Shown: positions 29,853 through 38,845 of the stretch, in pieces
Layout of the letters: each line of letters starts with the position of its first letter
How positions within the stretch are numbered: position 1 is the stretch's first letter
Source of the DNA: Ornithodoros turicata
Taxonomy: Eukaryota > Arthropoda > Arachnida > Ixodida > Argasidae
Direction of reading: 5' to 3'
Assembly: GCF_037126465.1 (NCBI RefSeq)
Contig: NC_088202.1
Coordinates: 87,524,160-87,588,159, forward strand
Length of the DNA stretch: 64,000 nt
Made by a program: the position numbers and the translations under genes
The notes under the pieces: generated by a model
Database searches by the model: none
What the model saw: only the letters and a program-made list of their open reading frames with translations
What the model was told of the DNA's origin: nothing

Positions 29853-30300
29853 CAACGCGCCCATACTTCACGCATATGTACCAATTAGTCCACTGACGCA
29901 AGAATTCCTGCTCTCCTAGCGAAAAGAGACGGTGCTGAAGGTAATGACAGAGCAAGCACGTAACAAGAGTAAGTCTAGGATGCATTGCTCGAATACGGCG
30001 ATTCTGAGCTACAGCCCGGCATCGGAACTTCCAGAGTACGTATGACACAATTATTATGATTAGATGGTCAAAATTAATTCGGGCGCTCACTGCAACGTTA
30101 CGGCGGCGGCGCACTAAAGTCCACAATGTCGACACTACAACACACTCATGTAGACCATGTGTATTCGTTTCATTTGCACCACAGCACATGATTGTGGGTA
30201 TATGTATTAATAGCCGACCTGTATTGGGCAACATTAGAAATTTCAGGAAAGCTGCAACATACCAAGGATGGTATACACCCCCTTAGGGGGGGGGGTATAG
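29853..30300 (-). pseudogene. C-terminal domain of an L1/Tx1-like LINE, fused in frame to element C ORF1
   Basis: Reads CCGANETNTHGLHECVVVST-LW (Cys-Cys-His-Cys motif with the usual ET-H spacing), a hydrophobic stretch IIIIVSYVLWKFRCRAV, RRIRAMHPRL and LFSLGEQEFLRQWTNWYICV. This order matches the region after the RT thumb in L1/Tx1-type elements. It ends at REP, within the target duplication of element C, so it is the pre-existing host sequence into which C inserted. The joint frame of about 448 codons is a fusion, not one gene. Confidence 0.55.
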
Positions 30301-30302
30301 GG

Positions 30303-30366
30303 AAATCCCTGCTGCGGACATGCCTTGGCGTCCCACGCAGCGCTGCAACGCTCATGGTGAATAACT
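30303..30366 (+). pseudogene. Scrap of RNase H LINE coding sequence
   Basis: CTGCGGACATGCCTTGGCGT and following encodes LLRTCLGVPRSAATLMV, matching LRTCLRVPRSAETRMV of the element at 33.47 kb. Only about 60 bp survive; the gypsy remnant begins just beyond. Confidence 0.55.
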
Positions 30367-30658
30367 AAAGCCAGTGAGCTTTCATTGACGTATAGTAGTT
30401 ATTCAGCTGCTCAATTGGCGCCTCCTATGAACGTTCTCCGTCGTAGAGAGACTGTCCGTGACATAACGTCAAAAATTTCTCTATTCACAGTGAAACCATC
30501 AGCCCCTGTCGTTCCTTCGTGGATGCTGCAATAGTTAGCAACGGCATCAACGGAACATTTTTTTCGGCTCTAATCGAAGACTAACTGTCTAAGCACTGCC
30601 CAGCAGTTCTGGTGCGCATGCCGCGTGCCTCACCGTTCATCTATCTCAGTCCACTACA
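30367..30658 (-). repeat. Probable 3' LTR of the gypsy remnant
   Basis: On the minus strand a purine tract AAGGGAGGAA (30659-30668) is followed by TGTAGTGGACTGAG, as expected at the polypurine tract/LTR border. The LTR's far end is not defined and no 5' LTR is present to compare with. Confidence 0.5.
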
Positions 30659-30959
30659 TTCCTCCCTTCCAGATGGGGCGTACCGGGACGGACGTTTGTG
30701 CACTCTTCTGGGGTATCGTGGGTGCCTCCGGAAGATCTTGTTTTTGAACCCGCTGTTCTGACGAAACGAATTCCGACTAACGTGTGTGTTCTAACTAAGT
30801 GTGTTCCTGGCGAGGACAAGTGATCTTTCGTTGGAGAGTACGGACGAGCCGACTGAGAGAAATCCGTCGTAGCCCTGGTCTTCGTGTGGAGGGCATGAGT
30901 TCTGTGTCGACGACCATCGGCTAACTGAACCTCATAGAAAACTGTGCCAATCCTTTTGG

Positions 30960-32065
30960 TGATACTTCATTTTATCCAGTGAGGCCTGTCTGAAGGATCG
31001 GCAGCCCAGACGGCATCTCCAACACCAGCTCCAACTCCAACTTCGTATCTGTGAATTGCGGTCATAATCATTCTGTCTATTTCTAGTCCCTTCTGCGTGC
31101 TAGTATCCAGCTTTGGTCTCCCGAGATCAAGGACTGACTTGAGCTGTCTGCCCATAAGAAGCTAGCGTGATGAGTTTCCCGTGATTACGTGTGGAGTTAT
31201 GCGGTCCTGTAGGAGAAAACTCTGAATAGCGTCATTCTTAGTTCCTCCTCTTCGCAGGGCGGTCTTGAATGCTCGCACAAAATTTTCAGCTTGGTCATTG
31301 GACTTTGAGTTGTAGGGTGGACTGAGGACATGCTGAATATCATGCTGTTGCGCGAAATTTTCAAAAACTTGAAAACTGATGAACTGGGGCCCATTGGCAG
31401 TTACCAGCTGCTCGGGAAGCCCTTCTCGAACGAAGATAACTTGCAACGTCGCTACAGTACCGGGAGCAGACGTTGACGGCATGTAAGCAACCTAGGGCCG
31501 TTTGGTGTCAATGATGACAAGAAAATGCCGATTACGGAACTCTGCGAAATCACAGTGAATACGAGTCCACGGTGCGATTCCCAATGATGCACCAGAAGAG
31601 TTTCACGGCAGAAGGTCTCGACGTCTTTGTCTATTTTAGGCCACCATACATAGGGCCGAAAAAGCATTTTTATCTTCTTTTAGCCAGTGTGACCTGAGTG
31701 CAAGACATCTAAGATTTGGGACGGGAACTAACGTTCGCAAGCCCCAAACGATGCAGCCGTTCGTGCTCTACGGTTACGTTTGGTGTGCAGCGAATGGTTC
31801 ACTGTCCGGTGGTACATGCGAAGGCCACCCTTCCACATTGCAATGATATACGTGAGCAAAAAGTGTGCCTCTGGCTGTCTCCTTAGTCGCTCGCTATGTC
31901 ACTCGCTAAAACTGGAACGTTGATGGTGGTAAGACGAACCGCCACAGCGAAGTTGACATCACCATGAACGAACTTCTCCAATTTCAGATCTGGTGCTACT
32001 GTCAGGCGTGACATCCCGTCGGTACTTCCAATATTGGTCGTGGACTTGGCTCTATCTCGGCTCAT
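30960..32065 (-). pseudogene. Ty3/gypsy pol remnant (RNase H end and integrase)
   Basis: Minus strand from 32065: NIGSTDGMSRLTVAPD (end of RNase H), then FRPYVWWPKIDKDVETFC (integrase N-terminus), CDFAEFRNRHFLVIIDT (first catalytic D), LVTANGPQFISFQVF, where the canonical D of the D-N-G triad is replaced (TAN), and SPPYNSKSNDQAENFVRAFK (E kept). It continues DRITPHVITGNSS...LLMGRQLKSVLDLGRP to GVGDAVWAADP. Several frameshifts and stops. RT, protease and gag are missing. Confidence 0.85.
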
Positions 32066-32929
32066 ACCAAGACAGCTAACTCATACCACACTCAACTCAT
32101 ATCAGGACAACTAAAATTGGGGAAACTTCAGGACAAATCATACCAAGTGAACTCATACCACACTCACGTCATATACCAAGTCAAGTCGGGCCGGAAAGAC
32201 CATATGAGGAAAAAATATAACAGAACATGACTTACAGTGAAGGAAACGTGCGAATCGCACAAATAACGCTTAATGAAACGCACTGAAGGGTCGCTAAAGC
32301 GCACCACATGGGAAAAAAGGAATCTGAAAAAAAAAAAAAAAATCAAATTCAAATTATCCTACATTTACGTCGTCGCGTGGAATACTAAGACACTAATCAT
32401 TTGAATATAGGTGAACGGCCTCAGACTGTGTTCCGGCTCATCACGATGTTATCTGCAAGAAGTAGGCCTATTGGCCCGCTTCCCCAGGCGTTGTTTTCGT
32501 GATGCCTTTTTAATTTCTGAATTGAATCTTTCAGACGAATAATTGTTTTCTTAAGATACTGTTGGTTCTTAATATTCTTAAGATACTGGCCTTCACCTTC
32601 ACTGTTATGTTATGGCGATCTATTCGCATGTAATTTCACAGTGAGGTCCCTGTTCAACAAGATTTGCACTTTATTGCTAATTGTTTGCCCATCAATTTCG
32701 AAATCCCATTCGAAAAGCGATTTGTAGTGGCAGCCAGGTGTAAGGGGCTGGTGTTGTGTGCGTCACTGATATCAGTTTAGAATGCTCTCAATAGCAATTC
32801 TGCTAGAATATACAAGGCATCTCCATAGAAGGGCGATGTTTCACTATACTGGCGCAACACGCGCAGGCCAAGTCATTCACACCCATTCACTTTGTATGAC
32901 CCAGCACCTTGCGGCAACCCATTCACTTT

Positions 32930-33115
32930 GTATGATTTCTCGTGGTATGAGTTGTCCCGGTATGAGTTGTCTTAGTATGAGTTGTCTTAGTATGAGCTCT
33001 CTTGGTATGAGCTCTCTCGGTATGAGATGCCTTGGTATGAGATGTCTTGGCATGAGTTGCCCCGGTATGAGATCTCTTGATATGAGCTGTCTTGGTATGA
33101 GTTGTCCTGCTATGA
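32930..33115 (+). repeat. Minisatellite, unit about 15 bp (TATGAGTTGTCTTGG)
   Basis: About twelve units with variants such as TATGAGCTCTCTCGG and TATGAGATGCCTTGG. The array continues after the LINE at 35071-35120. Opposite-strand units occur at 32062-32185. Confidence 0.8.
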
Positions 33116-35062
33116 AAAAAGCGCTGTCCTTCCTTTTACTCGAAGAGAGATGCGGAGGTTCCAACTTCGGATTGGCGACTTCCCCCTCATACAGGTCAAG
33201 TTTCACAGGTTCCTGGGTGTTATCCTGGACCGCAACCTCTCGTGGAGAGGCACATTGACTTCATCATCTCAAAGGCTCATCGTTGGGGGAATGTGATTCG
33301 CCACTTTGCCGGTGTGCGCTGGGGCTGCACTGAGCGGGATCTTCTTGTGCTCCACAAAACTCTGGTTCGCGGCTTCCTGCTATACAGCTTGCGCGTATTG
33401 CACGGTATATCAGCCACGTTTGAACACAAGCTTCGGTGAACACTGGCACGCAGCCTGCGGACGTGCCTTCGTGTCCCGCGTAGCGCTGAGACGCGGATGG
33501 TGATCGCCGTCGTCCGAGAAATACCTATAGATGTCCTCCGCCGAAGAGAAACCATCCGACACTATTTACGTTGCTCGCTCACCACCGGCGCCACCCTCTG
33601 GTTCAAAAGCTACGTGGGCGGAAGAACGGCAAACTCTCGCTATGTGTTATAGCAGCATCTGGCAACATCCCTGGCTTTATTGTTGCCCCGACCGCCCCTT
33701 TAGTGGCACCATGGACACTGTCGAGCCCATCCCTATCGACACACATCCCTGGCCTCTTGGGGCCGAAGAGCCAGATCCCCGTTCCGGTTCTGAAGCAATC
33801 TACTTTAAAAATGATGGATATAAAGTACAGAGGCCGCACGGCTGTGTACACAGATGGTTGGTCTACGTCGGATGGCTCCGTTGCCTTTGTCATACCGGAC
33901 GAGTCAATATCATGTTGGTTTCGCCTGTCACATCGCACTTCGTCGAGCTCTGCGGAGCTGTATGCGATCCTGCTATCTCTAAAGTCTGTCTTGAACTACC
34001 GTCCTCGCTTCTGCATGATATACACTGACTCAAAATCAGCCCTGCAATGTGTAGGAAGCGTGGGCATCCGCGGCTCTTTGGTCCAGGTGGTAGTTTTTGT
34101 TTGTTTTTAGATTGCGTGTTAGCGCCGCGAGGCAACTATGGCTATGAGCAGCGTACAGACGTGGACAGATGGAGAAAGGACAGCAGGCAGGTGTGGGGTA
34201 CAGGAGGGTTAGTATGCGTCCTGGGCCGACTTCATGGGAACTGTGCCAACATTCGTCTGGAAAGTCTTCGTAAAACCCAGGAAAACCTTGCCCAGGTGGT
34301 AGTGAGTATCCTGACGGTACTCAAGGTTCTTGGAGAACAGGGACACCGGTTGACCCTACAGTGGGTCCCCGGCCACACTGGCGACGAGGAAGGGCAACGA
34401 GGAGGCAGATTTGGCGACGGCGGCGGCCCACCAACTCCAGAGCTGTGCTGCCCATTATCCTCTCTTATGGAGATAGACGCTTCTACTTGTCTGCGTTGGT
34501 GTCATCCTTAGCCCGCCAGCAATGGCTCCATGTCATCACTCAGTGGTCACCCCTCCATGCAGTGGACCCGCCATTATCATTTAAGATGCCAGGTGGCTTC
34601 CCTCGCAGCTTTACGTCACTCCTGCGGCGTCTACGACTCAACGTCGTCTTCACCCCCCGTGTTCCGGGTTAAGCTGGGTTACAGTAACACGGCGCTGTGC
34701 CCAGCTTGCCACACCCCAGCTACGATCTTCCATATCATCGAAGACTGCGACCGGTACACGTGTGAACGCCGGGTGTTTCGACGCCGACTTGAGCTCCTTG
34801 ACCATAGACCATTCAGCTTGTCCAAAGTACTTGGCCCATGGAGCTCCCCTGCGCATCAGTGCCGGGCTCTTCGCTCCCTTTTTGCTTTCATGCAAGCCAC
34901 TGGACTCGAAGAGCTCAAAACAGAACTCCGACCTGTCGTCGCTTAGCGTTCACCATAATTCATCCTCTCATATTAACCTCTGTGAAGTGGGGGTAGGGTC
35001 CTGTGGCTACCACGGGGAAACATCCCATGTCATCATCGCTTCTCCTTCATTTATTGTTTTTG
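33116..35062 (+). mobile_element. 5'-truncated RNase H LINE (copy G) inside the minisatellite
   Basis: TTGTCCTGCTATGA is duplicated at 33102-33115 and 35063-35076. The element encodes the RT thumb (FLGVILDRNLSW), connection sequence (GVRWGCTERDLLVLHKTLVR), RNase H (RTAVYTDGWSTSDGS, SAELYAILLS, MIYTDSKSAL) and, after a SINE insertion at 34095-34291, QWVPGHTG, RLRLNVVFTPR, a C-x2-C-x7-H-x4-C motif (CPACHTPATIFHIIEDC) and a C-terminus close to that of 51489-52640. Frameshifts near 33430, 34385 and 34665. Tail TTATTGTTTTTG. Confidence 0.85.
34095..34291 (-). mobile_element. 5'-truncated type 1 SINE inside LINE copy G
   Basis: Minus strand body: GTTTTCCTGGGTTTTACGAA, TTGGCACAGTTCCCATGAAG, GTCGGCCCAGGACGC and GCTCATAGCCATAG, with an AAAC tail. 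The tRNA head is missing. CCAGGTGGTAGT is duplicated at 34083-34094 and 34292-34303, within the RNase H reading frame. The related LINE at 51.9 kb has the empty site. Confidence 0.85.
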
Positions 35063-35124
35063 TTGTCCTGCTATGAGTTGAGTGTGGTATGAGTTGTAGC
35101 GCTATGAGTTGTCTTGGTATGATC

Positions 35125-35739
35125 TGGGTGGTCACTCGTAAACTTGTATACATGGTGCTTCTTTTTATTCGTTACATATTTTTTTACGAAAGTTGTGAGA
35201 GCAGCGCTGATGCCAGTTTGGCAGTCGAGTTATGCGGCCCGGCGGACATCCTGTAGGACAGCGTACGTACTGGACGACTAATTGGCTAAAATTCATTAAG
35301 TAACTTACTAATGTTCAACACCGGGAAACCAAGAGTGCCCATATTGCGCATGTATCTAGATGGAATAATAAAGAAATAGAATGTGGACTTGTATTGACAG
35401 AATAAACCCGCAAAACGCTGCTGAACAGATGACAAGGAAAAGGACTACAGAAAATCGCGCCTTTTTGGCGGGTCTTTACATTCCAGGCAGAAGTAACCGA
35501 ATTTTTTCTTCTCTTCAACGCATATACCAATCCGGACAATTCTCCCGTGCAATAAAGCGGACATGCAGAGCCACCTATGAGTAAAGTTTCAAGCACATGG
35601 AGAAACGCGTCTCTGAGACAGACGGTGTCGAGCAAAAAAAAATTGCCGCGTCTTGCCCCTTTTGTTTGTTTGTTGTTTGTTTGTAAGGGAAAAAAAGAAA
35701 AGACTTGCCCCGTGTCTCATCTTGCCCCATTTTCCCCTA
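35125..35739. other. Unannotated spacer with one foldback-arm scrap
   Basis: 35190-35340 (GCGGACATCCTGTAGGACAG, ACTGGACGACTAATTGGC) is related to one arm of the 18-kb foldback element. No gene recognised in the remainder. Confidence 0.4.
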
Positions 35740-36307
35740 TGTTCGGAAGAGCTCTAATGCATTTCCCCTAATACCATATTTCGATAATTTATTTAAATGT
35801 ACTTTATGATTAATTCTGTCGGATGCCTTTGTGAAATCAATAAATATTCCCGGTACAATGTGTTTCTCCTCAAGGTTTTTAATATCATTTCCTTTACGTT
35901 CAACAGGGCAAGCTCGAAATAGCCCGTTTGATAGGGCCAAGTTGAAAATGTGTTCAAGATATGGGAGTATATTTCACTGGTTTGATTTGGATGCCGTCAT
36001 AGTCCATACTTTTAGTATGGACTATGGTTGTACAGATGAACTCTACCGTCTTAGTATTATTAAGACGGTAGAGTACAGAAATAATCTCATCAGCATCTGT
36101 AGGTGCAAGAAACAATGAATGACTTATTTGGTATCGTAGTGTACCTTGACTTCTTGCCGAGGGCACATTGGTTACGCTTGTGAGAAATTTGCTAAAGGCA
36201 TCAGCCGATGACTTTCCTGATAATTGTTCATCTCTTATACTGATATGGTCTAGAGGTACCTCTTCTTTACCTCTGCCGGTTAAAGGATTAATATTATTCC
36301 ATATCAC
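35740..36307 (-). pseudogene. CR1/L2-like RT fragment with palindromic insertions
   Basis: Minus strand: MIWNNINPLTGRGKEEVPLD (the W-x2-IN-LxGR lead-in of CR1/L2 elements), ADAFSKFLTSV, SLFLAPTDADEIISVLYRLN, DGIQIKPV, then, after a large deletion, GIFIDFTKASDRINHKVHLN (motif A, second catalytic Asp region intact) and KLSKYGIRGNALELF. Motifs B and C are absent. Two perfect hairpins at 35998-36073 interrupt the frame between NNTK and DYDGIQ. Confidence 0.7.
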
Positions 36308-36313
36308 ATGAGG

Positions 36314-36396
36314 GACATGTTTAATGCTGATTAAAAAAAAAGAAGGGAAAGGTTAGCCATGATGTAGGCTTGCTATTCCCAAAAGCAAAACAGAAA
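36314..36396 (-). mobile_element. 3' end fragment of the poly(C) LINE family (short)
   Basis: Minus strand: GGGAATAGCAAGCCTACATC, ATGGCTAACCTTTCCCTTC, T-run, ATTAAACATGTCCCTCATG. The tail ends CCCTC rather than a long C-run, as in the copy at 49733. Confidence 0.65.
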
Positions 36397-37027
36397 GGAA
36401 GATGAAGCAGCAGAGACACAGAAAGGGGGGATATAAGGATTTTTTTTTTAATACAGATTTTTCATTAAAAACTATGAGGCCTATAGATATCCTGTTTTCA
36501 CTTCTACCATCTCTGGGCCGGCGAACGTTCGTGGTCATCTGTTGCTCAACCGTCGAATGACTAATTACCTACAATCATTAATTAACTTTTTAATTATAAG
36601 AACTATAAGGTCGTCCCAATGAGAACATCTGGTCCCTTCGGTCTCCCGATACCGTTGCCGTTTGCAGAACAAAAATCCGTTCGATAGATTGTCCGCCAAA
36701 AAATCGTGAAGGAACACCATTTCTTTCTTTATTTCATTCATTACGCATCTTCGGATACGCGTCTTTCCTTCACCCCTAATGTGAGAGGGCGAAAGAGCAC
36801 ACTATCGTCTCTTGCATCTCTCCTTGCATTCTTGCATTCTTCTCTTGCATCCTGCATCCTTGCATGATTCTTGTATCCTATCTCGCATGCAGGTCATAAA
36901 AGCAAATATTGGTAAATGGTCGCTCTGCAGCAATGCTCCCAGTCTTTTCTACTGACTCACAATTTTTTATTATTAAGTCGATAAGAGTCGATGTTCTAAC
37001 CGTAATACGCGTTAGATCAGTTATAAC
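36397..37027. repeat. Interspersed repeat block (partner at 54120-54385)
   Basis: About 36560-36800 shares TTAATTATAAG, GTCCCAATGAGAACATCTG and CGCGTCTTTCCTTCA with 54170-54370. The element type is unknown. A short TTGCAT-rich stretch follows at 36815-36895. No gene. Confidence 0.55.
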
Positions 37028-37429
37028 TAGGGTTCCGCGTTTTCGGTTTTAATCGAAAAACATCGGACACAGAGGAACATTCCAGGAACCATGACAGATA
37101 AATTGCTGCACATGCCCAGCTTAAGATTCCGACATGCCAAGCAGGCTTTCTGTTATTACTCTTCTTTTCTTGGTATTTGCTATGGTTGGATGACCTGCGA
37201 CCACATTGAGTGTTCCAGGGTCAATCCTTTTGTCCCGGATCGGGTGCCCTGGTCGGAATCTCATTTCTCTGACATTGTAGGCGCCCCACCGCGCTTGTGA
37301 ACCTTTTAGGTTCGTGATGTCAAGTAGAATCTCGGTCATCGGCCTTTAGTTGTTTAGTGGAGAGGTTACGACAGTACATACACCTCTACTTTCCACGTAC
37401 GGCGGTCCTGTCTTTGCGCGGCATCCGAG

Positions 37430-37666
37430 ATGGGAAGAAAAAGGAAGAAGGCCCCGGACTACGTTTGCGAAAATCAAGATTTTGAACTCTCAGGCAAGGA
37501 AGATGTTGTCATATGCAAGTATTGTCACGTGACAGTTAATGCGGGCTGTGGAAGAGGTGCGGCGCGCATATCGGAGCACGTGCAATCGCGGCGCCACGTG
37601 AATCTGAAGAATCCTCGTAACGAACAAGGTGAGCAAACGCCTTCTTATTTCTTGCAGCACTTATAG
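37430..37666 (+). CDS. BED/CGGBP1-like zinc-finger protein of the hAT-like element
   Basis: A 78-codon frame from an ATG (MGRKRKKAPDYVCENQDF). A basic start is followed by one zinc finger with C29-x2-C32 and H50-x5-H56 (VICKYCHVT ... ISEHVQSRRH). The spacing and the SEH-x-SRRH helix resemble the CGGBP1/BED fingers that hAT-derived proteins use to bind DNA. It ends LQHL at a TAG that lies inside the LINE's target duplication, so the stop was present before the insertion. A full hAT transposase is about 600 residues; this is a stand-alone finger, or a first exon whose partner has been lost. The copy at 61.2 kb has a stop at codon 17 and lacks both cysteines. Confidence 0.6.
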   Translation: MGRKRKKAPDYVCENQDFELSGKEDVVICKYCHVTVNAGCGRGAARISEHVQSRRHVNLKNPRNEQGEQTPSYFLQHL

Positions 37667-37667
37667 A

Positions 37668-38218
37668 GAGAGAGAAAGAGAGAGAGAGAGATACCTGATG
37701 ACGATGATATGGGGATGTCTTCCGCTCATTGAGCAGAATGCTACCCCGTTGCTATTGGGGGAAAATGAGAGGATGGTGATGAGGATGATGCTGCTGACGC
37801 TGACGGGGTCTTAGAGGGAGTTGATCAGGCCGGTAGTTTCAAGGAATTTGATAAAGGGTCGCAAGACGGACATCTGTTTTCGTTTGTCCCATGGTCCCAA
37901 AATGAGTCTGAGGCCAAGGGGTCGGCTGTCAATCCGCGCAAAGTCGTTTGCCAACAAGAGACGCTCCCTCCTGTAAGTGGCCCATGCGATGATCACATGG
38001 TACGCGGTCGCTGGCGCACCACACTCCCTGCACAGGGGGCTACTGGCACACCCTACCTTGTAACGGTAGTACGGCGTAAAGGCAACATTCAGCCTTAAGC
38101 GATGTAGGAAGGACTTAATGTCGCGCGGTAAAGATGACGGGAAGCGCCACGAGAATGTTGGGTCCACCATTCCCAGTATCGTACTGACAGGGACATCCCG
38201 GCGCCATTGGTCGATGGA
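37668..38218 (-). mobile_element. 5'-truncated RNase H LINE (copy F) inside the hAT-like element
   Basis: GCACTTATAGA is duplicated at 37657-37667 and 38219-38229. The minus-strand frame (38218 to 37811) reads DQWRRDVPVSTILGMVDPTF, LPRDIKSFLHRLRLNVAFTP, a Cys motif (PLCRECGAPATAYHVI, last Cys replaced) and LRPFIKFLETTGLINSL, the C-terminus only. The 3' UTR ends in a (CT)n tail, seen as GAGA on the plus strand. Confidence 0.85.
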
Positions 38219-38587
38219 GCACTTATAGAACACGAACTGGTACTTCGTAAAACTGGTAATTCGCATTGTTTTTTGTTGTTAAGGCTGCGTTAGACGCGCA
38301 CAGCACTGAAATTACACTGTAATTGCTATACGCCGATAACTGTCAGGTAAACCATGTACACGCAAGGAAAAACATCGAAAAGCTCCGATTTCGCGAAAAT
38401 CAATAAATATCGGGAAAATCAATAAACATCAATCAATAAACCGGGAACTTTTCCCTCTGGATCCTCCATCTGTATGGACTGTACTACCCATTAAGCTTTG
38501 TAAAGTTTAAATAAATTCAAATTCAATTCAATCGACAAACATACGCCGAATCCGCCCAAAAATAAACATCGAAAACGCGGAACCCTA

Positions 38588-38845
38588 ATTCTAACGTTTC
38601 TGACCGCATGGTGTAGCACAGTGAGTTCATGCTGATGTGGCAAGTTCTTTAGAATATTTACATTGAAGTCGCCTCCAAGGCACAGAAAGTATATTGCCAT
38701 TAACATAGTGCAACAATTAACATACCCATATTGGCAAGAAAACTGGAAAACAACCATTTGGTGGTCTATATATTGTAGAAAATAAATTATTACCACTTCG
38801 TAAACATAGGATATCAATGTCCGGTGTGCATTCTGTAAACTCAGA
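38588..38845. other. Unannotated spacer
   Basis: No gene or repeat recognised. Confidence 0.35.

Larger units (their letters stand above)
32062..35120. mobile_element. Minisatellite-armed foldback element containing later insertions
   Basis: Left end 32062-32150 reads CTCATACCAAGACA, CTCATACCACACTCAACTCA, then AGGACAAC. The right end, about 35063-35120, contains the reverse complement of the same words in mirrored order (GTTGTCCTGC, GAGTTGAGTGTGGTATGAG, TGTCTTGGTATGA). Subtracting the 1.95-kb LINE leaves about 1.1 kb. The inner right arm is a 15-bp minisatellite. No coding sequence of its own was found in 32190-32880. Confidence 0.6.
37028..38587 (+). mobile_element. hAT-like DNA transposon, copy 1 (split by a LINE)
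   Basis: Terminal inverted repeats TAGGGTTCCGCGTTTTCG (37028-37045) and CGAAAACGCGGAACCCTA (38570-38587) are perfect over 18 bp. Flanks GTTATAAC and ATTCTAAC agree at 6 of 8 positions, a weak 8-bp target duplication as in hAT elements. It carries a zinc-finger frame (37430-37666) but no transposase catalytic domain. The second copy is at 60750-61718. Confidence 0.7.

Noticed and set aside
32930..33115. CRISPR-like array of short spaced repeats
   Set aside because: Units are contiguous 15-bp variants without unique spacers, in a eukaryotic, transposon-rich context: a minisatellite.
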